The translations under genes and the position numbers were made by a program. Positions 50,105-59,182 of a stretch of 64,000 bases of DNA are shown piece by piece. Origin of the DNA: JAJDNH01 sp964552395 (GTDB lineage Bacteria; Acidobacteriota; Thermoanaerobaculia; Thermoanaerobaculales; Sulfomarinibacteraceae); contig CAZKGM010000001.1 in assembly GCA_964552395.1 (NCBI GenBank), positions 248,001-312,000 on the forward strand. The letters run 5' to 3'. A model generated the notes under the pieces. That model was not told where the DNA came from and searched no databases. It saw only the letters and a list, made by a program, of their open reading frames with translations. Each line of letters begins with the position of its first letter. Within the stretch, counting starts at the first letter, position 1.

Positions 50105-51319
50105 TCAGCCTTTCAGGGCGTCGCGCAGTGCCGTAGCAGCCGCCTGCAGGCGTTCCGGGTGCTCCGCCTTGCCCTGAAAGAGCCGGTTGCGGCCGCCGCC
50201 TCGACCGCCGAGGATCTCTGCCACGACCGGTCCGAGCTCGCCTACCTCGAGCATACAGCTGTCGCCGAGCGCGACCGCGAAGGCGCCGTCGTCAGCTGTC
50301 AGGACAAACGCCGCGGGCCCGTGGCTGCCGGCGAGGCGTGCTGCGAGGGGGCGCAGCAGCTCAGCCTGCTCGGCCTCGAGCCGGCAGATCGCCACCGTCT
50401 CCCGCGAGGCAGTGAGCTCGCTGGCCAGCATCTCCGCCAGCCGCTCTCGCAGCCGTCGTTCCTTGCGCTGCACCTGCTTGAGCTGCTCGAGCTTGAGCTC
50501 CGCGACCGTCGCGAGCTCCGCGTCGGGGGCGCCCAAGAGGTCGCGCAGGCGGGCGTTTCGGTGCTCATGTGCTACGAGTCGACGTCGAACACGGTCACCG
50601 AAGAGAAAGTGCACTCGCGTACCACCGCGCATCGGCTCGGTCCCCAGCAGCGCCACCGTCTCGAGCTCGGAGGTTGACCGGACATGCGTTCCTCCGCAGG
50701 TGTTGAGGTCAATGCCGTCGATCTCGACCAGGCGCACGAGGCCGCTGTGCCCGTCCGGGAGGCCCCGGGTTCTCACTGGCAGTCCGGCCATTGCCTCGGG
50801 CGTTACCCAGTGGGGCTGTACCGCGCGCGCGGCCCGAATCTCGGTCGCCACGGCTGCTTCCAGCTCGCGCAGCGTGCTGGCTGGAATCGGGGACCTGTCC
50901 AGCTCGATGTCGCTGACCTCGGGACCGAGGTGGAAGGCGGTCGTACGGAGCCCGAACTGGTCGAGCGCAACGGCTGTCAGCAGATGCTGTCCGGTGTGCT
51001 GCTGCATGCGGTCGTAGCGCAGGTCCCAGTCGAGGCGGATGGTGACGCGGTCGCTCGGCGGTGGATTCTGGTCGACGAGGTGACGGATGCCGTCTTCCCG
51101 GCGTTGCACGTCGATGACCGGGGCGGCGTCAATCCAGCCGCGGTCGGCCGGCTGCCCGCCGCCCTCCGGGTAGAGGATGGTATCGCCGAGCTCGACCCAG
51201 ATACCGTTCTCGTCGTGGCCGCTGGCAGTGACCTCGGTCTCCAGCTCACGCAGATAGGGATCTCGCTGGTAGGCCAGGAGATCCGAGGTGTGATCTTCGG
51301 AGTCGTGGCTCGTTTTCAC
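50105..51319 (-). CDS. alanyl-tRNA editing protein (AlaX-L type with DHHA1 domain)
   Basis: A protein of about 404 residues that would hydrolyse mischarged Ser- or Gly-tRNA-Ala. The N-terminal part matches the AlaRS editing domain start (DPYLRELETEV, LYPEGGGQPADRG). Zinc ligands are HTGQH and the pair in CGGTH. A helical segment and a C-terminal DHHA1 domain with GGRGGGRNRLFQGK follow. GTG at 51319 is chosen because it lies just before the family's usual start; a GTG twenty codons upstream overlaps the promoter region and is less likely. Its promoter is divergent from the nadE gene. Confidence 0.88.
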   Translation of the reverse strand: MKTSHDSEDHTSDLLAYQRDPYLRELETEVTASGHDENGIWVELGDTILYPEGGGQPADRGWIDAAPVIDVQRREDGIRHLVDQNPPPSDRVTIRLDWDLRYDRMQQHTGQHLLTAVALDQFGLRTTAFHLGPEVSDIELDRSPIPASTLRELEAAVATEIRAARAVQPHWVTPEAMAGLPVRTRGLPDGHSGLVRLVEIDGIDLNTCGGTHVRSTSELETVALLGTEPMRGGTRVHFLFGDRVRRRLVAHEHRNARLRDLLGAPDAELATVAELKLEQLKQVQRKERRLRERLAEMLASELTASRETVAICRLEAEQAELLRPLAARLAGSHGPAAFVLTADDGAFAVALGDSCMLEVGELGPVVAEILGGRGGGRNRLFQGKAEHPERLQAAATALRDALKG

Positions 51320-51381
51320 GTCTTGGGCTCCGCAGCATCCTCGATCCCGCACGACGTTGTCCTGCGGGGTGCTGATCACAG

Positions 51382-51387
51382 ATCTTA
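51382..51387 (-). promoter_or_regulatory. candidate -10 element for the AlaX-type gene
   Basis: Minus-strand TAAGAT within the roughly 100-bp region shared with the divergent nadE gene. The same AT-rich patch (ATCTTATCGTATATG, 51382-51396) may also carry the nadE -10 on the plus strand. Confidence 0.4.
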
Positions 51388-51422
51388 TCGTATATGCTGG
51401 CGGCCGTGAGGGGAGGCCGCGG

Positions 51423-53120
51423 ATGAAGGTCGGGATTGCTCAGCTGAACTTCACCATCGGGGCGTTCGAAGCCAACCTCGAGAAGATGCGCTCGGTCGCC
51501 GAGGCGGCAAAGCGCCAGGGAACCGACCTGCTCCTGTTCTCGGAGCTGGCGACGACCGGCTACCCGCCGAAGGACCTGCTGGATCGCCCCGACTTCGTCG
51601 CTCGCAACCTGGTTCAGCTGGAGCAGGTTGCGAAACTCTCTGACGAACGGCTCGGCATCATCGTTGGGTTCGTCGAGCCGAGCCAGAGCGAGACCGGCAA
51701 GCGCCTCCTCAACTCGGCCGCCCTGTGCCATCGGGGCGTAGTGGTCGGGCGCTACCGCAAGTGCCTGCTGCCGACCTACGACGTGTTCGATGAGGCCCGC
51801 TACTTCGAGCCCGGCGGTGTCGCTCGACCGCTGGAGTTCAGAGGCGTCCGACTGGGCGTCACGATCTGCGAGGACATCTGGAACGACCCTGACTTCTGGC
51901 AGCAGCGGCTGTACCGGCGCGATCCCGTGGCGGAGCTGATCGATGGCGGAGCGCAGCTGCTGGTCAACATCGCCGCAAGCCCGTTCACTGCCGGCAAGGG
52001 CGAGCTGCGGCGGTCGATGCTGTCGGCGGAGGCGGCGAAGCACGGTCGGTACCTGGTCGCCGCCAACCAGGTCGGGGCCAACGATGAGCTGGTGTTCGAC
52101 GGACACTCGCTCGGCTTTGATCCGACCGGGCGCCTGGTCTTGAGAGCGAGGGATTTCGCGGAGGACCTTGTCGTCTATGAGGTGCCCGATGCAGCACTGG
52201 CAGGTGGCAGTGCGGTTGCCGGCGCCATCGGTGAGCTGCGGCCTGTGTCGAAGGGCGGGATCGAGGCGGCCTACCGGGCGTTGGTGATGGGTTTGGCCGA
52301 CTACGCCGGCAAGTGCGGTTTCCAGCGGGTGGTGCTGGGGTTGTCCGGCGGCATCGACTCGGCGTTGACGGCCGCCATCGCCGCCGATGCTCTGGGAGCG
52401 GGAAACGTGCTGGCGGTGGCGATGCCCACTCGGTACTCCTCTGAATCGAGCCGCAGCGATGCCGAGGCCGTAGCCTCCACCTTGGGCGTCGAGTTCCGTG
52501 TAATCCCTGTCGACGACATTTTTCAGGCCTACCTGGATACCATGGCGTCCTCGTTCTCTGGGATGGGGGAGGACGCTACCGAGGAGAATATCCAGGCGCG
52601 GGTGCGCGGCAACGTGCTGATGGCGCTCTCCAACAAGCTGGGCCTGCTGCTGCTGTCGACGGGCAATAAGTCGGAGCTCGCGGTCGGGTACTGCACCCTC
52701 TACGGTGACATGTCCGGGGGCCTCGCGGTGATCAGCGATGTGCCAAAAACAATGGTGTACGAGATCTGCCGATGGCTCAACCGTGAGCGAAAGGTGATCC
52801 CGGAGAGGATTCTGACCAAGCCTCCGTCGGCCGAGCTCAGGCCGGGTCAGACGGACCAGGACTCGCTTCCTCCGTACGATCTGCTCGATCGGATTCTCGA
52901 GGCGTATGTGGAGCAGAACCGGTCGCCGGAGGAGATGGTCTCCGAGGGGTTGGATCCGGTGGCCGTCCGCCAGGTGGTCCGGCTTATCGACGGCGCCGAG
53001 TACAAGCGCCGCCAGGCCGCTCCGGGAATCAAGATCACCAGCAAGGCGTTCGGTGGCGGCCGCCGGTTCCCGATCGCAGCCGACTACGGAGCCGTGGACG
53101 ACGAGGTCGGCAGCTCCTGA
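51423..53120 (+). CDS. nadE: glutamine-dependent NAD+ synthetase
   Basis: A 565-residue two-domain enzyme for the last step of NAD+ synthesis. The N-terminal nitrilase-type glutaminase domain has the Glu in SELATTGYPP, the Lys in RKCLLPTYDVFDE and the Cys in TICEDIW. The C-terminal synthetase domain has the PP-loop LGLSGGIDSAL, MPTRYSS, STGNKSELAVGYCT and YGDMSGG. Length and domain order match bacterial glutamine-dependent NadE (NadE-Gln). The ATG follows GGGGAGG. It is convergent with the DPP IV gene. Confidence 0.96.
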   Translation: MKVGIAQLNFTIGAFEANLEKMRSVAEAAKRQGTDLLLFSELATTGYPPKDLLDRPDFVARNLVQLEQVAKLSDERLGIIVGFVEPSQSETGKRLLNSAALCHRGVVVGRYRKCLLPTYDVFDEARYFEPGGVARPLEFRGVRLGVTICEDIWNDPDFWQQRLYRRDPVAELIDGGAQLLVNIAASPFTAGKGELRRSMLSAEAAKHGRYLVAANQVGANDELVFDGHSLGFDPTGRLVLRARDFAEDLVVYEVPDAALAGGSAVAGAIGELRPVSKGGIEAAYRALVMGLADYAGKCGFQRVVLGLSGGIDSALTAAIAADALGAGNVLAVAMPTRYSSESSRSDAEAVASTLGVEFRVIPVDDIFQAYLDTMASSFSGMGEDATEENIQARVRGNVLMALSNKLGLLLLSTGNKSELAVGYCTLYGDMSGGLAVISDVPKTMVYEICRWLNRERKVIPERILTKPPSAELRPGQTDQDSLPPYDLLDRILEAYVEQNRSPEEMVSEGLDPVAVRQVVRLIDGAEYKRRQAAPGIKITSKAFGGGRRFPIAADYGAVDDEVGSS

Positions 53121-53182
53121 ACCGTGGCGAAGAGCGACGCCAGGGCGTCGGCGTTCAGGTTCTGCTGGTGAGGGTCCTGGCC

Positions 53183-53218
53183 CACGACCTGGTCGTGAGT
53201 CGGGCACTCCGCTGTGCC
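53183..53218. terminator. two small hairpins in the nadE / DPP IV convergent gap
   Basis: CACGAC (53183-53188)/GTCGTG (53192-53197) with a 3-nt loop and GGCAC (53203-53207)/GTGCC (53214-53218) with a 6-nt loop. They lie in the 114-bp gap between convergent stops. No T-run follows directly, so this is a weak terminator candidate. Confidence 0.35.
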
Positions 53219-53234
53219 GGGCCGGACCGATCCC

Positions 53235-55487
53235 TTACTGTTTTCCTCCAAGATGGTCCAAGAAGAACCCACCGACCGCACTGAACACCTGGAGATGCGA
53301 CCCCGGTGCCCAGATCCCGTGCTTGAGGTTCGGGAACAACATGAGGTTGAACCGCTTGCCGGCCTTCCACGCGGCATTGGCGAGTTGCAGGGTATTCTGG
53401 AAGTGGACGTTGTCGTCTCCGGTGCCGTGAATCACGAGCAACGGATCCTCGAGGGCCTGCACCTTCTCCAACACCGAGCCGTCCTTGTACCCCTCGGGGT
53501 TCTCCTCCGGCGTTCCCATGTAGCGCTCGGTGTAGGTCGAGTCGTAGAGCTTCCAGTCGGTCACCGGCGCCACCGCCACGCCGGCGGCGAACACGCCGGG
53601 GGCATGGGTCAGCGCGTAGCAGGTGAAGTAACCGCCGTACGACCATCCCCAGATGCCGATGTGGTCGGGGTCGACGTAGCTCTGCTCCTTCAGCCAGCGT
53701 ACGCCCGCCAGCTGATCCGGCAGCTGGCTCGAGCCCAGGCGGTGGTCGACCGCGCCCTCGAACTCGCGCCCGCGGGCGAACGAGCCGCGGTTGTCCAGGG
53801 CGAAGACGATGAATCCGTGCTCGGCCAGCCACTGATGGAACAGGTAGGTCGAGCGCCCCCAGCCGTTGCGCACGACCTGGGCGTGCGGCCCGCCGTAGGT
53901 GTAGATCACGACCGGGTAGCGGTGATGGGGATCGAAGTTCGGCGGTGTCAGCAGCATGGCGTTGAGCGGCGTGCCGTCATCGGCGGGGACGGTGACAAAG
54001 CGGGTCGAGCCGAGCGCCACCTTGGCGAGCTCCGTTGGCTCGTTGGCAGCCACCGTTCGCAGGTGCTCGCCTGCTGCCGAGAACAGCTCCAGGTGCGGTG
54101 GACGGTCGATCGCCGACGAGGTCACGAGCAGGTACTTGGCGCCGGGTGACAGGCTGCCGCGGTGCGAGCCGGCCGCCTCGGTAATCCTGCGGGGAGTGCC
54201 GCCTTCGAGATTGACCGCATAGAGCTGTCGTTCGAGGGGCGACGGACGGGCAGCCTGGTAGTAGGCGACACCGGCGGAGCCGTCGACACCGACCAGGGCG
54301 GTGACATCGAAATCGCCCGGCGTCAGGTCGCTGACTGCACCGTCGGGGCGGCGCAGCTGGAGGTGCATGTAGCCGGAGCTCCTGCTCGCCCACAGGAGGT
54401 TGCCATCCGGGAGGAACTTCATCATGTCGACCGGCTCGACCCAGTACGGGTCGCGCTCGGTCAGCACGGGTACGGCGGCGCCGGTCGCCAGATCGAGGCG
54501 CATCAGAGAGAGGTTGTTCTCGGGCCGGTCGAGCACCTGGTACCAGACATCCCGCCCGTCCGGAGTGAACCCGAACCGGGGGATGTACGGGATCGGATCG
54601 GTGAAGGTGACGGTTCGGTTTTCCACGACCTGCAGGTCATCGGAGACCCGGGCGACGTGCAGCGAAGGGATAGGCGATGGGTCGCCGGCCTTCGGGTAGT
54701 ACTGCTTCCTCAGCTTGGTGTGGGTTCCGAGGTCGTCAACGATGTCGAACGGCGGGATAGGGCTGTCGTCGAGGCGCAGCCACACCAGCTGGGAGCCGTC
54801 GGGGGACCAGGCGAAGGCCTTGCCGCCACGGTCCGCCAGCTCCTCCCAGTACACCCAGTCGAAGGTTCCGTTGAACACCGTCTCCGAACCGTCCGAGGTC
54901 AGGCGAAGCTCCTTGTTGCTCTTCAGGTCGAGGGCATACAGGTCGTTACCCCGTACGTAGGCGAGGCGCCGGCCGTCGGGCGAGAAGGTCGGCATCTCCT
55001 CCGCACCATCGCCGGTGGCAAGGCGTTCGAGAGAGCCGCTGGCGAGCGTGTACAGGTAGAGGTCATCGCCGGCCGGCAACAGCAGGTGGTCACCATCGGG
55101 GGATACCTGGAAGCCGTCCAGGCGAAGGTGCCGCTTGCCCTTGTCTCCGTTCGGCGCCTCGAGCTTGGCCGAGCCGACGAGCACGGTGCTCTTGCCGGTC
55201 GCGGCGTCGACCTCGACAAGATTCGCCGGGGCCTTGGGCCCCTTCCCGTCTCGCTCGACGACGACCCACGACTCGTGACCGGGACGCCAGTGGAGGGCCC
55301 GTGGCAGGCGGCCACCGAGGGGCTCCTCCTGAGTCGAGAAGATCCGCTCGAGAGTGAGGCGTCCGAGGGTGCTCTTCGCCTGAGGCGAGTGCAGTGGAGC
55401 GGGGCGCGCGGCGCCTGCAACACCGCAGATGAGGAGCGGGATGATCGTTGAAAGAAGAAGCGGCGCGCGATGGTGCTTGAAGCTCAT
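53235..55487 (-). CDS. dipeptidyl peptidase IV-family S9 peptidase
   Basis: A 750-residue exported prolyl-type serine peptidase. The signal peptide is about residues 1-26 (ending AGAA). An eight-bladed propeller-type domain (DPPIV_N, about 50-480) includes the substrate-anchoring motif DWVYWEEL. The C-terminal alpha/beta-hydrolase domain carries the triad Ser616 in GWSYGG, Asp691 in GTGDDNVH and His723 in LKHGI; their spacing is close to that in human DPP4. It would release Xaa-Pro dipeptides in the periplasm, consistent with a peptide-using lifestyle and the peptide-type ABC importer in this window. ATG with AGGAAG upstream. Confidence 0.94.
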   Translation of the reverse strand: MSFKHHRAPLLLSTIIPLLICGVAGAARPAPLHSPQAKSTLGRLTLERIFSTQEEPLGGRLPRALHWRPGHESWVVVERDGKGPKAPANLVEVDAATGKSTVLVGSAKLEAPNGDKGKRHLRLDGFQVSPDGDHLLLPAGDDLYLYTLASGSLERLATGDGAEEMPTFSPDGRRLAYVRGNDLYALDLKSNKELRLTSDGSETVFNGTFDWVYWEELADRGGKAFAWSPDGSQLVWLRLDDSPIPPFDIVDDLGTHTKLRKQYYPKAGDPSPIPSLHVARVSDDLQVVENRTVTFTDPIPYIPRFGFTPDGRDVWYQVLDRPENNLSLMRLDLATGAAVPVLTERDPYWVEPVDMMKFLPDGNLLWASRSSGYMHLQLRRPDGAVSDLTPGDFDVTALVGVDGSAGVAYYQAARPSPLERQLYAVNLEGGTPRRITEAAGSHRGSLSPGAKYLLVTSSAIDRPPHLELFSAAGEHLRTVAANEPTELAKVALGSTRFVTVPADDGTPLNAMLLTPPNFDPHHRYPVVIYTYGGPHAQVVRNGWGRSTYLFHQWLAEHGFIVFALDNRGSFARGREFEGAVDHRLGSSQLPDQLAGVRWLKEQSYVDPDHIGIWGWSYGGYFTCYALTHAPGVFAAGVAVAPVTDWKLYDSTYTERYMGTPEENPEGYKDGSVLEKVQALEDPLLVIHGTGDDNVHFQNTLQLANAAWKAGKRFNLMLFPNLKHGIWAPGSHLQVFSAVGGFFLDHLGGKQ

Positions 55488-55681
55488 TCTTCCTCCAGGG
55501 CCGTGCACGGCCGCGGGAATTCTACCGCACACAGCAGGGGGATAAGGGCCCACCTTTCCTCGTGCATCGCCGGTCCCGGCCGGGATGACGTACCGCGACC
55601 GCGAGACGGGGCGAGCACAGTGGTAAACGGCTGATTCTGCTTCCAGGTTTTGTCGCTGTGGTATCGTAAGACTCGTGCAGA

Positions 55682-56563
55682 GTGGGGTTTGCCTTGGGAA
55701 TAGCGGTTCGTAAGTGGGGTTGGTGGGCGTGGCTCGGCCTGGGTGTTGTGGCCGGCGCCGTGGTGCTCGCGGAAGCCGGGACGCGGTTCGGGCGCGTCTA
55801 TCTGACCCCGCTCGCGTGGACGGGCGTCGTCCTGGCTGTGGACGGCTGGCTGGATGCAACGGGCCGTTCGTGGCTCCGCACTCGGCCCCGGAGCCTGCTG
55901 CTCATGGCACTGGTTTCGGTGCCCTCCTGGTGCCTGTTCGAGCTCTACAACCGGCCCCGGTTCTGGCGCCCGCACGGTCCTGAGCTGTGGTGGCACTACC
56001 ACAACCTGCCGCCGTGGCCCGAGCGGGCGATCGGGTACGTGTGGGCGTTTGCCACTATCACCCCTGCGGTGCTGCTGCTGGGCCGTCTGTTGGAGCCGGC
56101 CGCGGCGCGACTGGCGGGGCGGGGTCGCGGTGGCAAGGCGCCGACGGAGCTGCTGGTTACCATTTCGGTCATAGGCCTGGTCCTGGCCGTCGTGCCGCTG
56201 ATCTGGCCGTCGCCGTACCTCGCGGCCGACATCTGGCTCGCGTGGGCGCTGCTGCTGGATCCCGTCAACCGCCTGCGCGGGGGCCCGAGCTGTGTCGGAG
56301 ACCTCGAGCGTGGCGACAGGACGCGCCCCGTCTCCCTCCTTCTCGGCGGGCTCGTGGCCGGTGGGCTGTGGGAGTCGATCAACTGGATCGCCGGTGCGCG
56401 ATGGACCTACACGGTACCCTTCGGCGCCGGCCTCAAGCTCTTCGAGATGCCGGTCCTGGGGTTCCTCGGGTTCGCGCCGTTCGCGATCGAGTGCTTCGCC
56501 ATCTGCTCGTTCCTCGCGCGCGGTGCGATCGCGGTCACCTCGGACAGCGATCGGTTGGGATAA
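55682..56563 (+). CDS. polytopic membrane protein of unknown function
   Basis: A 293-residue integral membrane protein with about seven hydrophobic segments. Aromatic, conserved-looking loops lie between them: FELYNRPRFWRP and HYHNLPPWPERAIGYVW in the first half, LWESINWIAGARWTYTVP and KLFEMPVLGFLGFAPFAIECF in the second. The Trp/Tyr/Phe-rich loops and the FEMP..GFLGF..FA.E pattern suggest a real family, possibly binding a lipid or quinone, but I do not recognise it. The GTG start is tentative. The next gene's -10 box overlaps its TAA. Confidence 0.6.
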   Translation: MGFALGIAVRKWGWWAWLGLGVVAGAVVLAEAGTRFGRVYLTPLAWTGVVLAVDGWLDATGRSWLRTRPRSLLLMALVSVPSWCLFELYNRPRFWRPHGPELWWHYHNLPPWPERAIGYVWAFATITPAVLLLGRLLEPAAARLAGRGRGGKAPTELLVTISVIGLVLAVVPLIWPSPYLAADIWLAWALLLDPVNRLRGGPSCVGDLERGDRTRPVSLLLGGLVAGGLWESINWIAGARWTYTVPFGAGLKLFEMPVLGFLGFAPFAIECFAICSFLARGAIAVTSDSDRLG

Positions 56564-56566
56564 ACT
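56561..56566 (+). promoter_or_regulatory. -10 element overlapping the membrane-protein stop codon
   Basis: TAAACT includes the TAA stop of the preceding gene. It precedes GGAGG (56573-56577) and the ATG at 56585, so this promoter would give a short leader with a ribosome site. Confidence 0.4.
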
Positions 56567-56584
56567 CGACCGCGGAGGTGGTTC

Positions 56585-57349
56585 ATGCTGCGCCGACTGC
56601 TCTTGGCCGTGGGCCTGATCTTCTTGGCTGTGCCCTCATGGGCGCAGTTCGTCGCGCCCGGCGGTACGATTCCGGTCATTGCGAACCTGTCGGGAAAGAA
56701 GGGGACGTTCTGGCGTTCGGACGTCAGCGTTCTCAACCTGGGGGACTCGTCGACATCGATCGTGATGCAGCTCTACCCAGAAATCGTCAACGGTGCGCCG
56801 TCGTTCGAGCCCAAGGTCAGCGAGCCGATCGCGATTGCCGCTGGTCAGCAGCTCGTCATGACCAACATCATGCAGTCCAAGTTCGGTCTGATCAACGTCA
56901 AGGGCGCCCTGATGATCTACTCCACCGACGGCACGTCGCTGGTGATCGCCTCGAGAACCTACACGAACGGTTCGTCCGGGACCTATGGGCAGGACGTCAG
57001 CAGCATCCTCGTTGACGGATCGGCGTGGGTCGCCGGGGTCGAGGACGATAGCCTCTACCGGACCAACCTCGGGATCTTCTGGCCGTGGGACGAGTCGGTG
57101 CAGTTCACGGTTGAGGTCTACTCAGCTGATGGGCAGCTTGCCGGCTCCGGTCAGATCGCCTTCTCACAGCCCGGGCTGCAGCAGAAAGGCCTGGACGCCT
57201 TCAACGTCGGCTTCCTGCCCGCGGGCTACATCGTGATCACCTGCAGCGACTCTCAGGCGCTCTGGTATGCCTACGGCACGACCGTGGACCAGAGCTCGGG
57301 AGACGCCGTCTACCGCCCGGCGCGGGGTCATCAGATCGCGGGTCAATAA
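56585..57349 (+). CDS. secreted protein of unknown function
   Basis: A 254-residue protein with a clear signal peptide (residues 1-20, cleavage after SWA). The mature part is rich in beta-strand patterns. IPVIANLSGKKGTFWRSDV starts a domain of a type I associate with secreted acidobacterial proteins, followed by GALMIYSTDGT, ASRTYTNGSSGTYGQ, and a second similar strand set with RTNLGIF and FTVEVYSADGQ. The two halves may be related immunoglobulin-like folds. No catalytic residues or cysteine pairs are evident. GGAGG lies 7 nt before the ATG. It probably acts at the cell surface. Confidence 0.6.
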   Translation: MLRRLLLAVGLIFLAVPSWAQFVAPGGTIPVIANLSGKKGTFWRSDVSVLNLGDSSTSIVMQLYPEIVNGAPSFEPKVSEPIAIAAGQQLVMTNIMQSKFGLINVKGALMIYSTDGTSLVIASRTYTNGSSGTYGQDVSSILVDGSAWVAGVEDDSLYRTNLGIFWPWDESVQFTVEVYSADGQLAGSGQIAFSQPGLQQKGLDAFNVGFLPAGYIVITCSDSQALWYAYGTTVDQSSGDAVYRPARGHQIAGQ

Positions 57350-57377
57350 GCCTCCGGCCGGGCCTCCTGCGTTGGTG

Positions 57378-57383
57378 TAGAAT
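57378..57383 (+). promoter_or_regulatory. -10 element upstream of cysteine synthase
   Basis: TAGAAT lies 74 nt before the ATG. The leader between is GC-rich with possible hairpins but no recognised SAM, Cys or T-box element. Confidence 0.4.
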
Positions 57384-57457
57384 CTCGGGCCGGGTCGGGG
57401 ACTTGGTGGGCCGGATGCCATGGCGCTCCACGGTTCCCCCCGCCTGGAGGCGAACGG

Positions 57458-58360
57458 ATGCCGGTTACCTCGGTCCTGGATCTGATTGGAAACACTCCGC
57501 TCATCGAGCTCAAGCAGCTGCCGCCGAAGGGATCGGCGCGTGTCCTGCTCAAGCTGGAGGCCGCCAACCCCTCCGGATCGCTCAAGGACCGGATCGTCAA
57601 GTACATCATCGATGAGGCGGAGGCGAACGGGAGCCTCCGCCCCCACCACATCATCACGGACGCGTCGTCAGGCAACACCGGGATCGCGATCGGCATGGTG
57701 GCGGCGCTCAAGAGGTATCGCTCCCGCATTTTCATGCCCGAAACCAAGTCGATCGAGAGGCGGAAGATCATGCGCGCGTGGGGTACGGAGCTGGTCCTGA
57801 CCTCGGGCGACGACCAGAACTCCCATATCTGGGCGGTCCAGGAGGCCGCGCGCGATACCGACACGTACTTCTATCTCGACCAGAACGGCAACCCGGGCAA
57901 CTGGAAGGCGCACTACGAGGGAATCGGGGGCGAGCTCATCGAGCAGACCGGCGGCCGCGTCGACTGCTTCGTCGCCGGAGCCGGAACGGGTGGCGTGCTG
58001 ATGGGCGTGGCCCGTCGGTTCCGCGATCAACACATGGCGTGCCGCGTCGTGGCCGTGGAGCCGGACAACCCGCACTCCCACATCGAAGGTCTGCTCCACT
58101 TCGACGGCAGCTTCGTGCCTCCGATCTGGGAGCCGGCGCTCATCGACCAGCAGGTGCGGGTCCCCGACGAGGCGGCGTTCGATACTGCGCGTAGGCTGGC
58201 CCGCGAGGAGGGCGTGTTCTGCGGTGTTTCCACCGGAGCGACGACCTTCATCGCCCTGGAGGAGGCGAAGCGACTGGGTGAGGGAGCCATCGTGGTCGCG
58301 ATCGCCGGTGATCGAGGCGAGCGATACCTGTCGACCGCCCTGGTCACGGAACACACATGA
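57458..58360 (+). CDS. PLP-dependent cysteine synthase (CysK/CysM family)
   Basis: A 300-residue beta-replacing enzyme forming cysteine from O-acetylserine or a related activated serine and a sulfur donor. The start matches the family (DLIGNTPLIEL). The PLP lysine is in NPSGSLKDR, the phosphate loop in GAGTGGVLMG and the substrate loop in DASSGNTG; CGVSTGA is near the end. Features such as PETKSIERRKIMRAWG and the short length are closer to CysM than to CysK, so CysM is favoured without certainty. GGAGG precedes the ATG. It overlaps the convergent UspA gene by 17 bp. Confidence 0.9.
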   Translation: MPVTSVLDLIGNTPLIELKQLPPKGSARVLLKLEAANPSGSLKDRIVKYIIDEAEANGSLRPHHIITDASSGNTGIAIGMVAALKRYRSRIFMPETKSIERRKIMRAWGTELVLTSGDDQNSHIWAVQEAARDTDTYFYLDQNGNPGNWKAHYEGIGGELIEQTGGRVDCFVAGAGTGGVLMGVARRFRDQHMACRVVAVEPDNPHSHIEGLLHFDGSFVPPIWEPALIDQQVRVPDEAAFDTARRLAREEGVFCGVSTGATTFIALEEAKRLGEGAIVVAIAGDRGERYLSTALVTEHT

Positions 58361-59180
58361 CCGCGGTGTCGAGACGGCGGAGGATCGCTTCGGTCGTCGA
58401 GCCGAGGACCATTTCGATCAACCGTCCATGGGCGTGTGAGCCCATGCAGATCAGGCTGGCGTTGCACTCGGATGCCACCCGCTCGATGGCCTGCACGGGG
58501 TTTCCGGACTCGAGCCTCGTATCGACCTCCATGTCCAGCGGCCGCAGGTACTCCAACGCGTTTCGAAGCAGCTCCTCTCCGTCCCCGGCCTCACCGTTGG
58601 CGTGAACCAGAGTCACCTTTGCCTTGAGAGCGTGAGCGAGCTCACCGCCCCAACGGAGTGCGTGTCGAGCAGGCTTGCCGGTATCGAGCGCGATCAGGAT
58701 ACGTGAGATCTGCGCATGGTCCTTGGCGGCCACCAAGACCGGGATCGTGGAGATGCGGACGAGCCGCTCGGTCACCGGCCCGAGCAGGTCGCCGTGGAAC
58801 CGCTCGTTGAGGCCCCGCCGGCCGACGATGAGGAGCGCGCACGAGGCGCTCTCCTCAACCAGGCCATAGGCGACTGCACTGCGGACGAGGTGAAAGCGGC
58901 TCTTGACGGCGGACTCCTCCGCTCGGGTGTTGAAACGTTCCCGAAGTGTTTCGCCGAGGTCGTTGAGAAGCTCCTGGACCTGTGGCGTGAGGTTGAGAAG
59001 GGGCTCGACTCCCATGGCGCCGCTGACGTCCGTGATGAACGATCCCTCCAGGATGGCCGAGTCGATAACGTGAATGCCGTGGACGACCGAGCCCAACCTC
59101 TCTGCCAGCTGGAGTGCGAGATCGAGAGCGGCGTCGGCCGCGGCCGAGCCGTCAATACCAACGGCCACATTGCTGAACAT
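58344..59180 (-). CDS. tandem-domain universal stress protein
   Basis: A 278-residue UspA-type protein with two Usp domains. The first starts NVAVGIDGS and has VGRRGL; the second starts ILIALDTGK and has the ATP-binding motif GSHAHG followed by MVLGSTTEAIL. The G-x2-G-x9-G(S/T) signature in the second domain suggests it binds ATP. The ATG follows GGGAGGT. It lies 2 bp downstream of the Memo-like gene, so both are co-transcribed. Likely role is in survival under stress or metabolic arrest. Confidence 0.9.
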   Translation of the reverse strand: MFSNVAVGIDGSAAADAALDLALQLAERLGSVVHGIHVIDSAILEGSFITDVSGAMGVEPLLNLTPQVQELLNDLGETLRERFNTRAEESAVKSRFHLVRSAVAYGLVEESASCALLIVGRRGLNERFHGDLLGPVTERLVRISTIPVLVAAKDHAQISRILIALDTGKPARHALRWGGELAHALKAKVTLVHANGEAGDGEELLRNALEYLRPLDMEVDTRLESGNPVQAIERVASECNASLICMGSHAHGRLIEMVLGSTTEAILRRLDTAVMCVP

Positions 59181-59182
59181 CT

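Noticed and set aside
51246..53207. Long minus-strand frame opposite nadE
   Set aside because: The plus strand encodes a complete NAD+ synthetase; the antisense product has no recognisable domain.
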